Source: Calothrix parasitica NIES-267
GTDB lineage: Bacteria; Cyanobacteriota; Cyanobacteriia; Cyanobacteriales; Nostocaceae
Assembly (NCBI RefSeq): GCF_002368095.1
Contig: NZ_AP018227.1
Location: 62,001 to 126,000, forward strand
Reading direction: 5' to 3'
DNA: 64,000 nt
The translations under genes were made by a program, and so were the position numbers. The stretch's first letter is position 1, and each line of letters starts with the position of its first letter. A model generated the notes under the pieces. It made no database searches. It was not told the DNA's origin and saw nothing but the letters and a program-made list of their open reading frames with translations. This document shows positions 36,630-43,888 of this stretch, piece after piece.

Positions 36630-37406
36630 ATGAAAACAGATACTATTTTCTATACGTTGTTACAAAATCTTCCCAGCGTATTATTTGAAATACTGCAACA
36701 ATCCCCCACCCAAGCTTTACACTATGAATTTTCCTCTGTGGAGATAAAAGAACTTGCACGAAGAATTGATGGTTTATTTTTACCTAAATCAGAATATCCC
36801 CAAGACCCAATTTATTTTGTAGAGGTACAATATCAGAATGATGATAATTTATACTGGCGATTAATTACAGAAGCATTTGTTTATTTAAATCAATACAGAC
36901 CAGATAAAACTTGGAAAGCAGTAGTTTTATGGTCTAAACGTAGCCTTGACCCAGGTATCCCGATTGCGTATCAGACATCACTATCTGATGGGCAAATACA
37001 AGTAATATATCTAGACGAATTAACAGATACTTCTTCTTCAATTGGACTGGGGATAATTGGATTAGTAGTTGCTCCCGAAGGTGAAGCGGTAGAAGTTGCG
37101 AGAAACTTAATCGGACAAGTACAACAAGCAGATGTCAGCAACCGTCGGCAGCTTTTAGAATTAGTAGAAAGGATGTTGATTTACAAATTCTCAAATAAAA
37201 GTAGACAGGAGTTAGAAGCAATGTTTGGATTAACCGAGTGGCGACAAACTAGATTTTATCAGGAAGTTAAGCAAGAAACAAAACTTGAAGCAATCCCCCG
37301 GATGTTAAATATGGGATTAAGTATCGAACAAATTGCTCAAGCACTTGAATTAGAAGTTGAAGTTGTGAGAAAAGCTATTGAAAAACAAAGTGGGGGAGAA
37401 TCTTGA
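36630..37406 (+). CDS. Rpn family PD-(D/E)XK nuclease / DUF2887 protein
   Basis: A 258 aa protein of the recombination-promoting nuclease/transposase-like family abundant in cyanobacteria. The nuclease core reads ARRIDGLFLP (Asp) and PIYFVEVQYQND (Glu-x-Gln), followed by WRLITEAFVYL. The C-terminal part has a helical EAMFGLTEWRQTRFYQEV segment and a MLNMGLSIEQIAQALEL motif. Such genes are often linked to mobile DNA, and this one follows the giant helicase by 208 bp on the same strand, but their pairing may be accidental. It ends 21 bp from the convergent WD40 gene. Confidence 0.85.
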   Translation: MKTDTIFYTLLQNLPSVLFEILQQSPTQALHYEFSSVEIKELARRIDGLFLPKSEYPQDPIYFVEVQYQNDDNLYWRLITEAFVYLNQYRPDKTWKAVVLWSKRSLDPGIPIAYQTSLSDGQIQVIYLDELTDTSSSIGLGIIGLVVAPEGEAVEVARNLIGQVQQADVSNRRQLLELVERMLIYKFSNKSRQELEAMFGLTEWRQTRFYQEVKQETKLEAIPRMLNMGLSIEQIAQALELEVEVVRKAIEKQSGGES

Positions 37407-37427
37407 GTACTGAAGAATTATTAATCT

Positions 37428-38501
37428 TCAACCAAAACCAACCCCACGATTACCTTTAGACCAAATTAACACTTCACCATTTTGACCCCCAGCAGCAATT
37501 TTATTACCTTGGGGATGCCATGCAACACAAGAAAAACCGTTGTTAGCACCTTGGAGAACTTGCGTTACTTTTTTTGCTTTTTTCCACAAACAAAGCCAAC
37601 CGTCAGCACCAGCAGAAGCAAGCGTTAAATTATCGGGTGCAAATTCGATTGCTTCTACAATATTTTTGTGATTTTCTAATACAGTCGCACCCCAACCCGA
37701 AGATGCATCATCTTGTTTTTCCCAAACAACTATACCTTCCGCGCTAGAAGATGCTAGTAATGGCTCTTTTTTAGATGTAGTCACTTTTGACCAAGCTAAA
37801 TGACGAATTTTACCTGGAAAACCATGCATTAACCAAGGTTCGGCTTGTTTCGCATTAGCAATAAAATCTGTTTCCAATACACAGATAGTTCTATCCATGT
37901 TACCCGAAGCAATGTATTTACCATCAGACGACCAAGCCACAGCAACACTAGCCGATGGTACGCTAAAGAAATATGGGTCTTCATCCCATTCATAAGAGCG
38001 CCAAACTTTTACACCTTGGTAACCAGCAATAGCGAGAAATTTACCATCATGGCTCCAGTCAATACTCAGTACTGAAGAATTATCAAAGTTTAAGGTGACA
38101 GCAATTTCTTGAATGTCTGCATCCCAAACCTGTACATAACGTCCCAAGCTAAAAGCTAGTAAATTGTTGCGGGGACTCCATGCTAATTTATCTACCCAAG
38201 CGGTCGCATTTTCTAAAGTCCTAACGAGTTGATGATTAGAAGTATTCCAAATTTTTACTTTACCATCTTGTCCGCCAACTGCTAGAAAATTTCCATCAGT
38301 AGAAAAAGCTAATCCATCAATCGAAGTATTAGTGACTTCTTGCAAAGCTATTAATTCGTTTTCTATCAAAACTTTTACTTCACCAGCAGCAGAACTCATC
38401 GCTAAAGTACTACCATCAGGCGACCAATTTACAGCGGTTATATAATCAGAAAGTATATTATTCCAATTTAAATCAAAGTCAGTAGATTTAATAGTTTTCA
38501 T
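37428..38501 (-). CDS. WD40-repeat beta-propeller protein
   Basis: A 357 aa protein composed of about seven WD40 repeats. Examples are LAVGGQDGKVKIWNT, LAIAGYQGVKVWRS, ASGNMDRTICVLE, LASAGADGWLCLWKK and IAAGGQNGEVLIWS, each about 42 residues. It has no signal peptide and should be a cytoplasmic scaffold. It lies 395 bp downstream of cobW-2 on the same strand, with a structured repeat in the gap. WD40 genes beside COG0523 GTPases in cyanobacteria are something I recall only vaguely, so the metal link is weak. Confidence 0.88.
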   Translation of the reverse strand: MKTIKSTDFDLNWNNILSDYITAVNWSPDGSTLAMSSAAGEVKVLIENELIALQEVTNTSIDGLAFSTDGNFLAVGGQDGKVKIWNTSNHQLVRTLENATAWVDKLAWSPRNNLLAFSLGRYVQVWDADIQEIAVTLNFDNSSVLSIDWSHDGKFLAIAGYQGVKVWRSYEWDEDPYFFSVPSASVAVAWSSDGKYIASGNMDRTICVLETDFIANAKQAEPWLMHGFPGKIRHLAWSKVTTSKKEPLLASSSAEGIVVWEKQDDASSGWGATVLENHKNIVEAIEFAPDNLTLASAGADGWLCLWKKAKKVTQVLQGANNGFSCVAWHPQGNKIAAGGQNGEVLIWSKGNRGVGFG

Positions 38502-38520
38502 TACCTTAAAACGAAATAAG

Positions 38521-38550
38521 AATTTAGAATTTAGAATTTAGAATTTAGAA
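38521..38550. repeat. Heptamer tandem repeat (TTTAGAA)
   Basis: Four copies of a 7 bp unit upstream of the WD40 gene. Confidence 0.8.
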
Positions 38551-38896
38551 GGAATAAAATGGCGAAATATAGCATTTCCACCAGCAACCGAGGTACAGCT
38601 TCACCTCACCCCAATCAAGCTGTGCTTTATCTCCCCTCTCCTTAGTAAGCTACGTGTACATAGAAGTATTTAAAAGCATAGCCCGCCTGGGACTGCAAGT
38701 CCCAGTCTAATAGCAGAAGTCCTATAAATAGGACTGATTAATTAGTCGTCTTTAGACAACTTAAGCTATTAGACGGGGGTTTTCAACCCTCGGCGGACTT
38801 CTGTGTATACCCTAGCCTTAGTAAGGGAGAGGGGCTGGGGATGAGGTTTTAAGATATACATCAATAGACGGGAAAAGTTATAACTATTAATCGAAA
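38551..38896. other. Intergenic region between WD40 and cobW-2
   Basis: Apart from the structured element at 38682-38806 it contains CTCACCCC/GGGGATGAGG inverted ends (about 38605 and 38832) that may enclose the whole element. No gene. Confidence 0.45.
38682..38806. ncRNA. Multi-stem structured element, possible RNA or palindromic mobile repeat
   Basis: Stems visible: CTGGGACT/AGTCCCAG (38687-38705), GTCTAATAGC/GCTATTAGAC (38705-38714 with 38765-38774), AGTCCTA/TAGGACT (38718-38735), AGTCGTCT/AGACAACT (one mismatch), and a GGGGGTT/AACCCTC stem. AGAAGTCC at 38716 is also complementary to GGACTTCT at 38795, giving an alternative or pseudoknot pairing. It is too organised to be chance, but whether it is transcribed is unknown. 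Confidence 0.5.
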
Positions 38897-39865
38897 TTAA
38901 GCCATACAAGCGAGAAAATCTTTCTTCAACTGAGTTTCATCTAAATTGCGACCAATAAAAACCAGTTCATTCTTACGTTGTTCGCCTTCCTTCCATAAAC
39001 GGTCTGGTTTCCCATCTAATAACATATGTACTCCTTGGAAGACAAACCTTTCATCTTCTCCAGCAATATTTAAAATACCTTTCATCCGGAAAATATCGGG
39101 ACCTTTGGTTTGTAATAAATTACTTAACCATTGATTTAATTTATCCCCGTCTAATTCACCTTTTTCCACCAAAGCTATAGAATAAACAGTTTCATCGTGT
39201 TCGTGAGCATCTTCGCCTAAAAAATCTGGATCAACTTCCAAAGCTCTATCTAAATCAAAAGCTTTCACCCCTAAAAGCGCATCCATTTCTAACTCAGAAT
39301 TGCGAGTACGGTAGATTTTTGCCATTGCATTCATTCCCCGTATTCTATTCTCTAATTCTTCCAATTGTTCCGGGGTTACTAAATCAGTTTTATTAAGTAA
39401 AATTACATCAGCAAAAGCAATTTGTTCTTGAGCTTCATCCGCATCCCAATGTTGCCAAATATGCTTGGCATCAACTACCGTAACTACAGCATCTAAATTC
39501 AATTTTTCCCGCATATCCTCATCTACAAAGAAAGTCTGAATTACAGGTGCGGGGTCTGCTAGTCCAGTAGTTTCAATTACTAAATGGTCAAATTTATTAC
39601 GGCGCTTCATTAAATTAGCAATAATGCGAATCAAATCACCACGTACCGTACAGCAAATGCAGCCATTATTCATTTCAAAGATTTCTTCATCAGCATCGAT
39701 AACCAATTGATTATCAATCCCAACTTCCCCAAACTCATTGACTATCACCGCGACTTTCTTACCATGCTCGTGGGTGAGAATCCGGTTAAGTAAAGTTGTT
39801 TTTCCCGCTCCTAAATAACCAGTGAGAACGGTTACGGGGACTGTATCTAGTGTTTGAGAAGTCAT
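38897..39865 (-). CDS. CobW/COG0523 G3E GTPase (cobW-2)
   Basis: A 322 aa G3E GTPase without a histidine-rich loop. Walker A GYLGAGKTT, metal motif GCICCT, ETTGLADP, NKTDLV and a CobW C-terminal domain (FRMKGILNI ... ELVFIGRNLDE) are intact. The family moves metals into enzymes or cofactors; a Zur-like box 18 bp upstream points to zinc. The ATG at 39865 (MTSQTLDT) is preferred, as GGGAG lies 7-11 bases before it and the upstream in-frame TTG would overlap the Zur box. Its 5' flank (39884-39956) is duplicated near hemB. It differs from cobW-1 mainly in lacking the metal loop. Confidence 0.93.
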   Translation of the reverse strand: MTSQTLDTVPVTVLTGYLGAGKTTLLNRILTHEHGKKVAVIVNEFGEVGIDNQLVIDADEEIFEMNNGCICCTVRGDLIRIIANLMKRRNKFDHLVIETTGLADPAPVIQTFFVDEDMREKLNLDAVVTVVDAKHIWQHWDADEAQEQIAFADVILLNKTDLVTPEQLEELENRIRGMNAMAKIYRTRNSELEMDALLGVKAFDLDRALEVDPDFLGEDAHEHDETVYSIALVEKGELDGDKLNQWLSNLLQTKGPDIFRMKGILNIAGEDERFVFQGVHMLLDGKPDRLWKEGEQRKNELVFIGRNLDETQLKKDFLACMA

Positions 39866-39883
39866 CTTTATTCTCCCAGACAA

Positions 39884-39898
39884 TGAAAATCATTCTCG
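39884..39898 (-). promoter_or_regulatory. Zur-like box upstream of cobW-2
   Basis: TGAAAATCATTCTCG is a degenerate match to TGATAATNATTATCA (11-12 of 15). The position 18 bp before the start codon and the gene's family support it. Confidence 0.6.
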
Positions 39899-40009
39899 TA
39901 ATATGGTACTGCATTACCTTTAGATAGAAGCTTACTGGAATAATAAAATTTGTAATGCTTTGCTTAGAGGATGTTTGAAAAGTATAATTTTTATCCCCAA
40001 ACTCGGATT

Positions 40010-40075
40010 ATCCCCCCTTCCCCCCTTAAAAAGGGGGGTAAAAGTCCCCCTTTTTTAAGGGGGATTTAGGGGGAT
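40010..40075. repeat. ATCCCCC...GGGGGAT palindromic repeat
   Basis: ATCCCCCCTTCCCCCCTTAA on the left and TTAAGGGGGATTTAGGGGGAT-type sequence on the right form a long imperfect hairpin with a second internal stem. It is a common type of dispersed cyanobacterial palindrome; it could also end the coaT transcript. Confidence 0.75.
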
Positions 40076-40173
40076 CTGAAAGTTTGTGGTTCTATTTATG
40101 ACTTTTAAAATATTCTCTAAAATGATTCGGGCAATAAATTTTTTAATTCCTAATTCGCTAAGGTCAGCATTTA

Positions 40174-42096
40174 TTATTTTCTCAACAACCGTAAACCACT
40201 CAAAGTAACCAACACTGTAGAGCCTTCGTGTCCAATTACTCCCAAAGGAAGATTAATACCAGTGGCAAAATTGGCAACCAGTAATAAACCAATACTGCAC
40301 AAAGCAAAGACAATGTTTTGTTTGATAACCCTAATTGCACGACGACCTAGATGAATTGTAGCAACTAATTTTTCTAAACGGTCTGCCATTAATACGATAT
40401 CTGCTGTTTCTAAAGCGATATCGCTACCTGTAGTTCCCATCGCTATTCCCACGGATGCTGTTGCTAGAGCAGGGGCATCATTTATACCATCTCCGACCAT
40501 TGCAACTGTTTGATATTGTCTTTTTAAGCGACGAATTACAGTTACTTTATCTTCCGGGAGTAATTCGGCGTAAACTTCGGAAATACCCAACTGTTGGGCA
40601 ATGTAGCTCGTGGTTAATTGGCGATCGCCACTGACAACGATAATATTTTGGATACCGATTTGTTTCAAGCGCTGAATAGTTTTTGCAGCTTCAGGACGTA
40701 TTGTATCTGCAACAGCAATAATTCCTAATATGTTCTCGTTATCAGTAACCCAAACGATTGTTTTACCTTGTGTTTCTAATTTTTGGCTCTTTGCAACTAA
40801 ATTTGCTGGTAAATCAGAACCCGACTGAATAAATTTAGCATTACCAACTTTAATATCTATTCCCTCAATTTCACCGCTAATACCAAAACCTGTATGAGAA
40901 ACTACGTTATTAACAGGTGCTAAATTCAAATTTTTATCCTTAGCAGCTTGGACAATTGCTTTACCAATGGGATGCTCTGAATAAACTTCTACCGCAGCAG
41001 CAACTGATAGAATTTGGTTTTCATCCCCATCAACTGCGATAATATCGATAACTTGCGGTTCTCCAGTCGTCAGAGTTCCGGTTTTATCAAAGGCGATCGC
41101 TTTAACTTTACCTACCAATTCTAAAACTGCTCCTCCTTTAAATAAGATACCCCCTCGTGCTCCATTGGCAATTCCCGATAATAATGCAGGCATGATAGCA
41201 GCCATTAACGCACAAGGAGAAGCCACTACTAAAAAAATTAAAGCTTTGTAAATAGTTGTTTCCCAGTCCCAATTAAAAATAAAAGGCGGTAAAACCGCTA
41301 ATAAAATACCGCATACTACTATTACTTTGGCGTAATTGCGTTCTAAATTTTCTACAAAGATTTGAGATGGTGGTGCTTCGGTTTGAGCTTGCTTTACTAA
41401 GCGAATTACTCTTTGAATCAAACTACTTTCCGGTGGTTGGTGAACTCTGAGTATCAAAGCTCCTGTACCATTTATAGTTCCTGCAAAAACTTCATCACCA
41501 ACAGTTTTCTCTACAGGTAGGGATTCTCCAGTGATAGAAGCTTCATTAAGATTGCTCGCACCTTGGATAATCACAGCGTCGGTAGGAATTAATTCTCCCG
41601 GTTTAACCAAAATTTCGTCATTGATAGCTAATTTATCAATGGCAACCTGTCTTTCCTCACCATGCAATATTATCCTCGCAGTATCCGGTGTCAATCCCAT
41701 CAAACTGCTAATAGCGTGGTTTGTCCTTTGCATAGCGTAACCTTCCAACGCACCACTAATAGCAAAAATCAGAATTAACACCGCACCATCAACAATCAAA
41801 TGATATTCCCTTCGCCAAAGTCCTAAAAATGCAGCCCCCAAAGCAGCTACTATCATCAATAAATCAACGTCGAATTCTTTTTCCTGAAATAGAGTAGTCA
41901 ATCCTTCCTTTGCACTTTCGTAACCCCCAATTACATAAGCTGCACAGAGAATTAGTAAAGCCAATCCAATCCAACTAAACTGCAAACACAACCAACCGCA
42001 TAGTAAAAGTACAGCACACATAATTGCTGCCACAGCATCAGGGTGTTCCGAAATCAAGTTTCTAAAATCAATTTTTCTCAAGGAATAACTAGTCAT
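40174..42096 (-). CDS. coaT: Cobalt-type P1B-4 ATPase CoaT
   Basis: A 640 aa heavy-metal P-type ATPase that exports cobalt (and possibly zinc). Visible motifs: TGES actuator loop, membrane metal site SPC (ASPCALMAAIM) which marks the P1B-4 class rather than the CPC of Zn/Cd/Cu pumps, phosphorylation motif DKTGTLT, SEHPIGKA, and MVGDGINDAPALATA. It has no N-terminal metal-binding domain. It is divergent from a coaR-like regulator gene, the same arrangement as in Synechocystis, and its promoter has a MerR-type layout (see 42128-42165). The ATG at 42096 is accepted. Confidence 0.93.
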   Translation of the reverse strand: MTSYSLRKIDFRNLISEHPDAVAAIMCAVLLLCGWLCLQFSWIGLALLILCAAYVIGGYESAKEGLTTLFQEKEFDVDLLMIVAALGAAFLGLWRREYHLIVDGAVLILIFAISGALEGYAMQRTNHAISSLMGLTPDTARIILHGEERQVAIDKLAINDEILVKPGELIPTDAVIIQGASNLNEASITGESLPVEKTVGDEVFAGTINGTGALILRVHQPPESSLIQRVIRLVKQAQTEAPPSQIFVENLERNYAKVIVVCGILLAVLPPFIFNWDWETTIYKALIFLVVASPCALMAAIMPALLSGIANGARGGILFKGGAVLELVGKVKAIAFDKTGTLTTGEPQVIDIIAVDGDENQILSVAAAVEVYSEHPIGKAIVQAAKDKNLNLAPVNNVVSHTGFGISGEIEGIDIKVGNAKFIQSGSDLPANLVAKSQKLETQGKTIVWVTDNENILGIIAVADTIRPEAAKTIQRLKQIGIQNIIVVSGDRQLTTSYIAQQLGISEVYAELLPEDKVTVIRRLKRQYQTVAMVGDGINDAPALATASVGIAMGTTGSDIALETADIVLMADRLEKLVATIHLGRRAIRVIKQNIVFALCSIGLLLVANFATGINLPLGVIGHEGSTVLVTLSGLRLLRK

Positions 42097-42126
42097 AGTA
42101 AAAAATCAGCAAATAATGTGATTTTT

Positions 42127-42165
42127 ACTGTAAACCTTGACATTAATGTCAATGTCAATCGATTT
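42127..42165 (-). promoter_or_regulatory. coaT promoter with CoaR operator between -35 and -10
   Basis: On the minus strand TTGACA is followed after exactly 20 bp by TACAGT. The spacer holds a 22 bp imperfect palindrome (half-sites ACCTTGACAT and ATGTCAATGT, 42134-42155 on the plus strand). An over-long spacer is the hallmark of promoters activated by MerR-type regulators. Confidence 0.75.
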
Positions 42166-42229
42166 TGGATTTTAGATTTGCGATTTTGGATTGTCCCCAT
42201 AAATAAATTGGCGTTGCTGATTTGATGTA

Positions 42230-42276
42230 CGTTAGCGTTCACGCGGAGCGTGCGGCTCAGCGTGACCGCAAGGTCA
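42230..42276. repeat. GTTAGCG-type palindromic repeat, variant
   Basis: GTTAGCGTTCACGCGGAGCGTGCGG followed by GTGACCGCAAGGTCA forms two small stems; it lies in the coaT-coaR intergenic region and relates to the repeats at 27424 and 53645. Confidence 0.55.
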
Positions 42277-42304
42277 TAATTATTTTATGGATAACCGACA
42301 TCCT

Positions 42305-42334
42305 TGTAGAGACGCGATATATCGCGTCTCTACA
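42305..42334. repeat. Perfect 30 bp palindrome (TGTAGAGACG type)
   Basis: TGTAGAGACGCGATA and its exact complement, no spacer. Related degenerate copies are at 51847-51873 and 62159-62187. It separates the coaT and coaR promoters and might insulate them, but the family is dispersed. Confidence 0.85.
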
Positions 42335-42344
42335 TTTAGAATTC

Positions 42345-42377
42345 ATTGACCTTAACATCAATGTCAAGGTTTAAAAT
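42345..42377 (+). promoter_or_regulatory. coaR promoter with CoaR operator
   Basis: TTGACC, a 20 bp spacer, then TAAAAT (42372-42377). The spacer contains the palindrome with half-sites ACCTTAACAT and ATGTCAAGGT (42349-42370), almost the same as the coaT site. The -10 element ends only 6 bp before the ATG at 42384. Confidence 0.7.
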
Positions 42378-42383
42378 GTTGGT

Positions 42384-43550
42384 ATGAATAAAAAATCTGA
42401 AAATAATACCGCTCAAATGAATCCGAGCGAAAATATAAAAAACCAATACCTAACAATCAAACAGCTAACTCAAGAAGTTGGTGGTGGTTTGACTCCCCGA
42501 ATGGTGAGACATTATCACAAGTTAGGTTTATTACCTGAAGCAGAACGCTCTGAAGGTAACTATCGCCTTTATACTGATAAAAACGTGCAATATTTACGAC
42601 GAATTGTTGCGCTGAAATCCCAAGGTTTTCAACTAGACCACATTCAAAAATTATTAGCAAATAATCCCGAACCAGACAATTTAGATAACTTAACCGCTCA
42701 ACTACAGCAGCAATATCAATCTGTCATCGAACAATTATCACGATTGCGAAAAACAGCATCCGCTTTAGAAGGTTTGTTAGGTAGAGATAAACATTGTCAA
42801 CATATCCAAGCAGAAGCACTCGCACAATTACAACATTTAGAAATAGAATCTAGTTTGGGGACTAAAAAATTAGAAAAACTCTGGGAAGGTTTAGACGCAG
42901 CTGTAGAAGCTCATCCGGAAGACTTCAGCGAATCGTTACAGCAGTTGTTACCAGATTTATCGAATAAAAATGAAATTGAAAGAGATTTACTTAGCTCCCT
43001 TGTTTTAGCTTCTGGTGATGTTAGTTTAGTAGATTTTATCCGCTTGAGTCGCAGCGCCATAGCTTCATCAAGAAATGCTCTGAAAAATAACTGCGAAATA
43101 GTTGTAGATATTCCCCCAGTTTCCTCTGCTCTCGACCATACCATAACCACACATTTAGGCACAAAAGTCAATATATTAATCAATGACCCTCATGTTTACA
43201 CTGCTTCAGAAGCCGAAAATCAATTTTGGCAACATCAAGAATGGCGCGAGGGTTTAAAAAAGTTAACTCCTGGCTGTATTTTAATTATCGGTTACGCGCC
43301 ATCAGTGTTAATATCTGCTTTAAAACTCGTCGAACAAAAACTGCTACAACCTTCTTTAATTATCGGAATGCCCATCGGTTTTAGTCATGCTCCAGCAGCC
43401 AAACGGCGGTTAATGGCTTCTGGTGTAGATTATATTACCACCGTTGGTACTATTGGTGGGGGATTATTAGCGGCGGTTGCGATTAATAGTTTAATGGAGT
43501 CCTTGATTGAAAAGCCTGATTGTCATTGTTATTTGGGGAAAGGGGATTGA
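42384..43550 (+). CDS. coaR: CoaR: MerR-type cobalt regulator with precorrin isomerase-like domain
   Basis: A 388 aa activator of coaT. Residues about 24-95 form a MerR helix-turn-helix (KQLTQEVGG...MVRHYHKLGLLP, NYRLYTD), then a coiled-coil dimer helix, then from about residue 190 a CobH/CbiC (precorrin-8X methylmutase)-like domain (GMPIGFSHAPAAKRRL, TTVGTIGGGLLAAVAINSL). The C-terminal Cys-His-Cys (DCHC) is the motif shown to sense cobalt in Synechocystis CoaR. Start: the ATG at 42384 would give an almost leaderless message; the in-frame ATG at 42417 (MNPSENIKNQ) is an alternative with a better-placed leader. Divergent from coaT. Confidence 0.93.
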   Translation: MNKKSENNTAQMNPSENIKNQYLTIKQLTQEVGGGLTPRMVRHYHKLGLLPEAERSEGNYRLYTDKNVQYLRRIVALKSQGFQLDHIQKLLANNPEPDNLDNLTAQLQQQYQSVIEQLSRLRKTASALEGLLGRDKHCQHIQAEALAQLQHLEIESSLGTKKLEKLWEGLDAAVEAHPEDFSESLQQLLPDLSNKNEIERDLLSSLVLASGDVSLVDFIRLSRSAIASSRNALKNNCEIVVDIPPVSSALDHTITTHLGTKVNILINDPHVYTASEAENQFWQHQEWREGLKKLTPGCILIIGYAPSVLISALKLVEQKLLQPSLIIGMPIGFSHAPAAKRRLMASGVDYITTVGTIGGGLLAAVAINSLMESLIEKPDCHCYLGKGD

Positions 43551-43888
43551 TTAGAAGCAGCAATGTTTATCTCTACCTAACAAATCTTCTAAAGCGGATA
43601 CTGTTTTTCGCAATCGTGATAGTGGTTTGCGGTTGTTGAGAAATACCAAAAGGTCAAATAAGCTTTTTACATGTTTTATAACGACACAAAAGTTGTATGA
43701 ACTAGAAACGGTCAAATTCTATCAAACTACACAGCCTAAGTTGGTGCTGATTTGATTTTGACTTATTTCGCCTTCATAAGTTGCATGGTGCAATATTCTT
43801 TTTAACTATTATTTACATAAACATCCTAGACTTGCTCCAACTTTTTATAGTACTTTATGCCTATAATTACTTGCATAACTATATAACT
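43551..43888. other. Intergenic region before the CHAP protein gene
   Basis: 338 bp, AT-rich; no repeats, hairpins or genes recognised. An open frame extends into it from the next gene but its residues look like a random hydrophobic extension. Confidence 0.4.
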
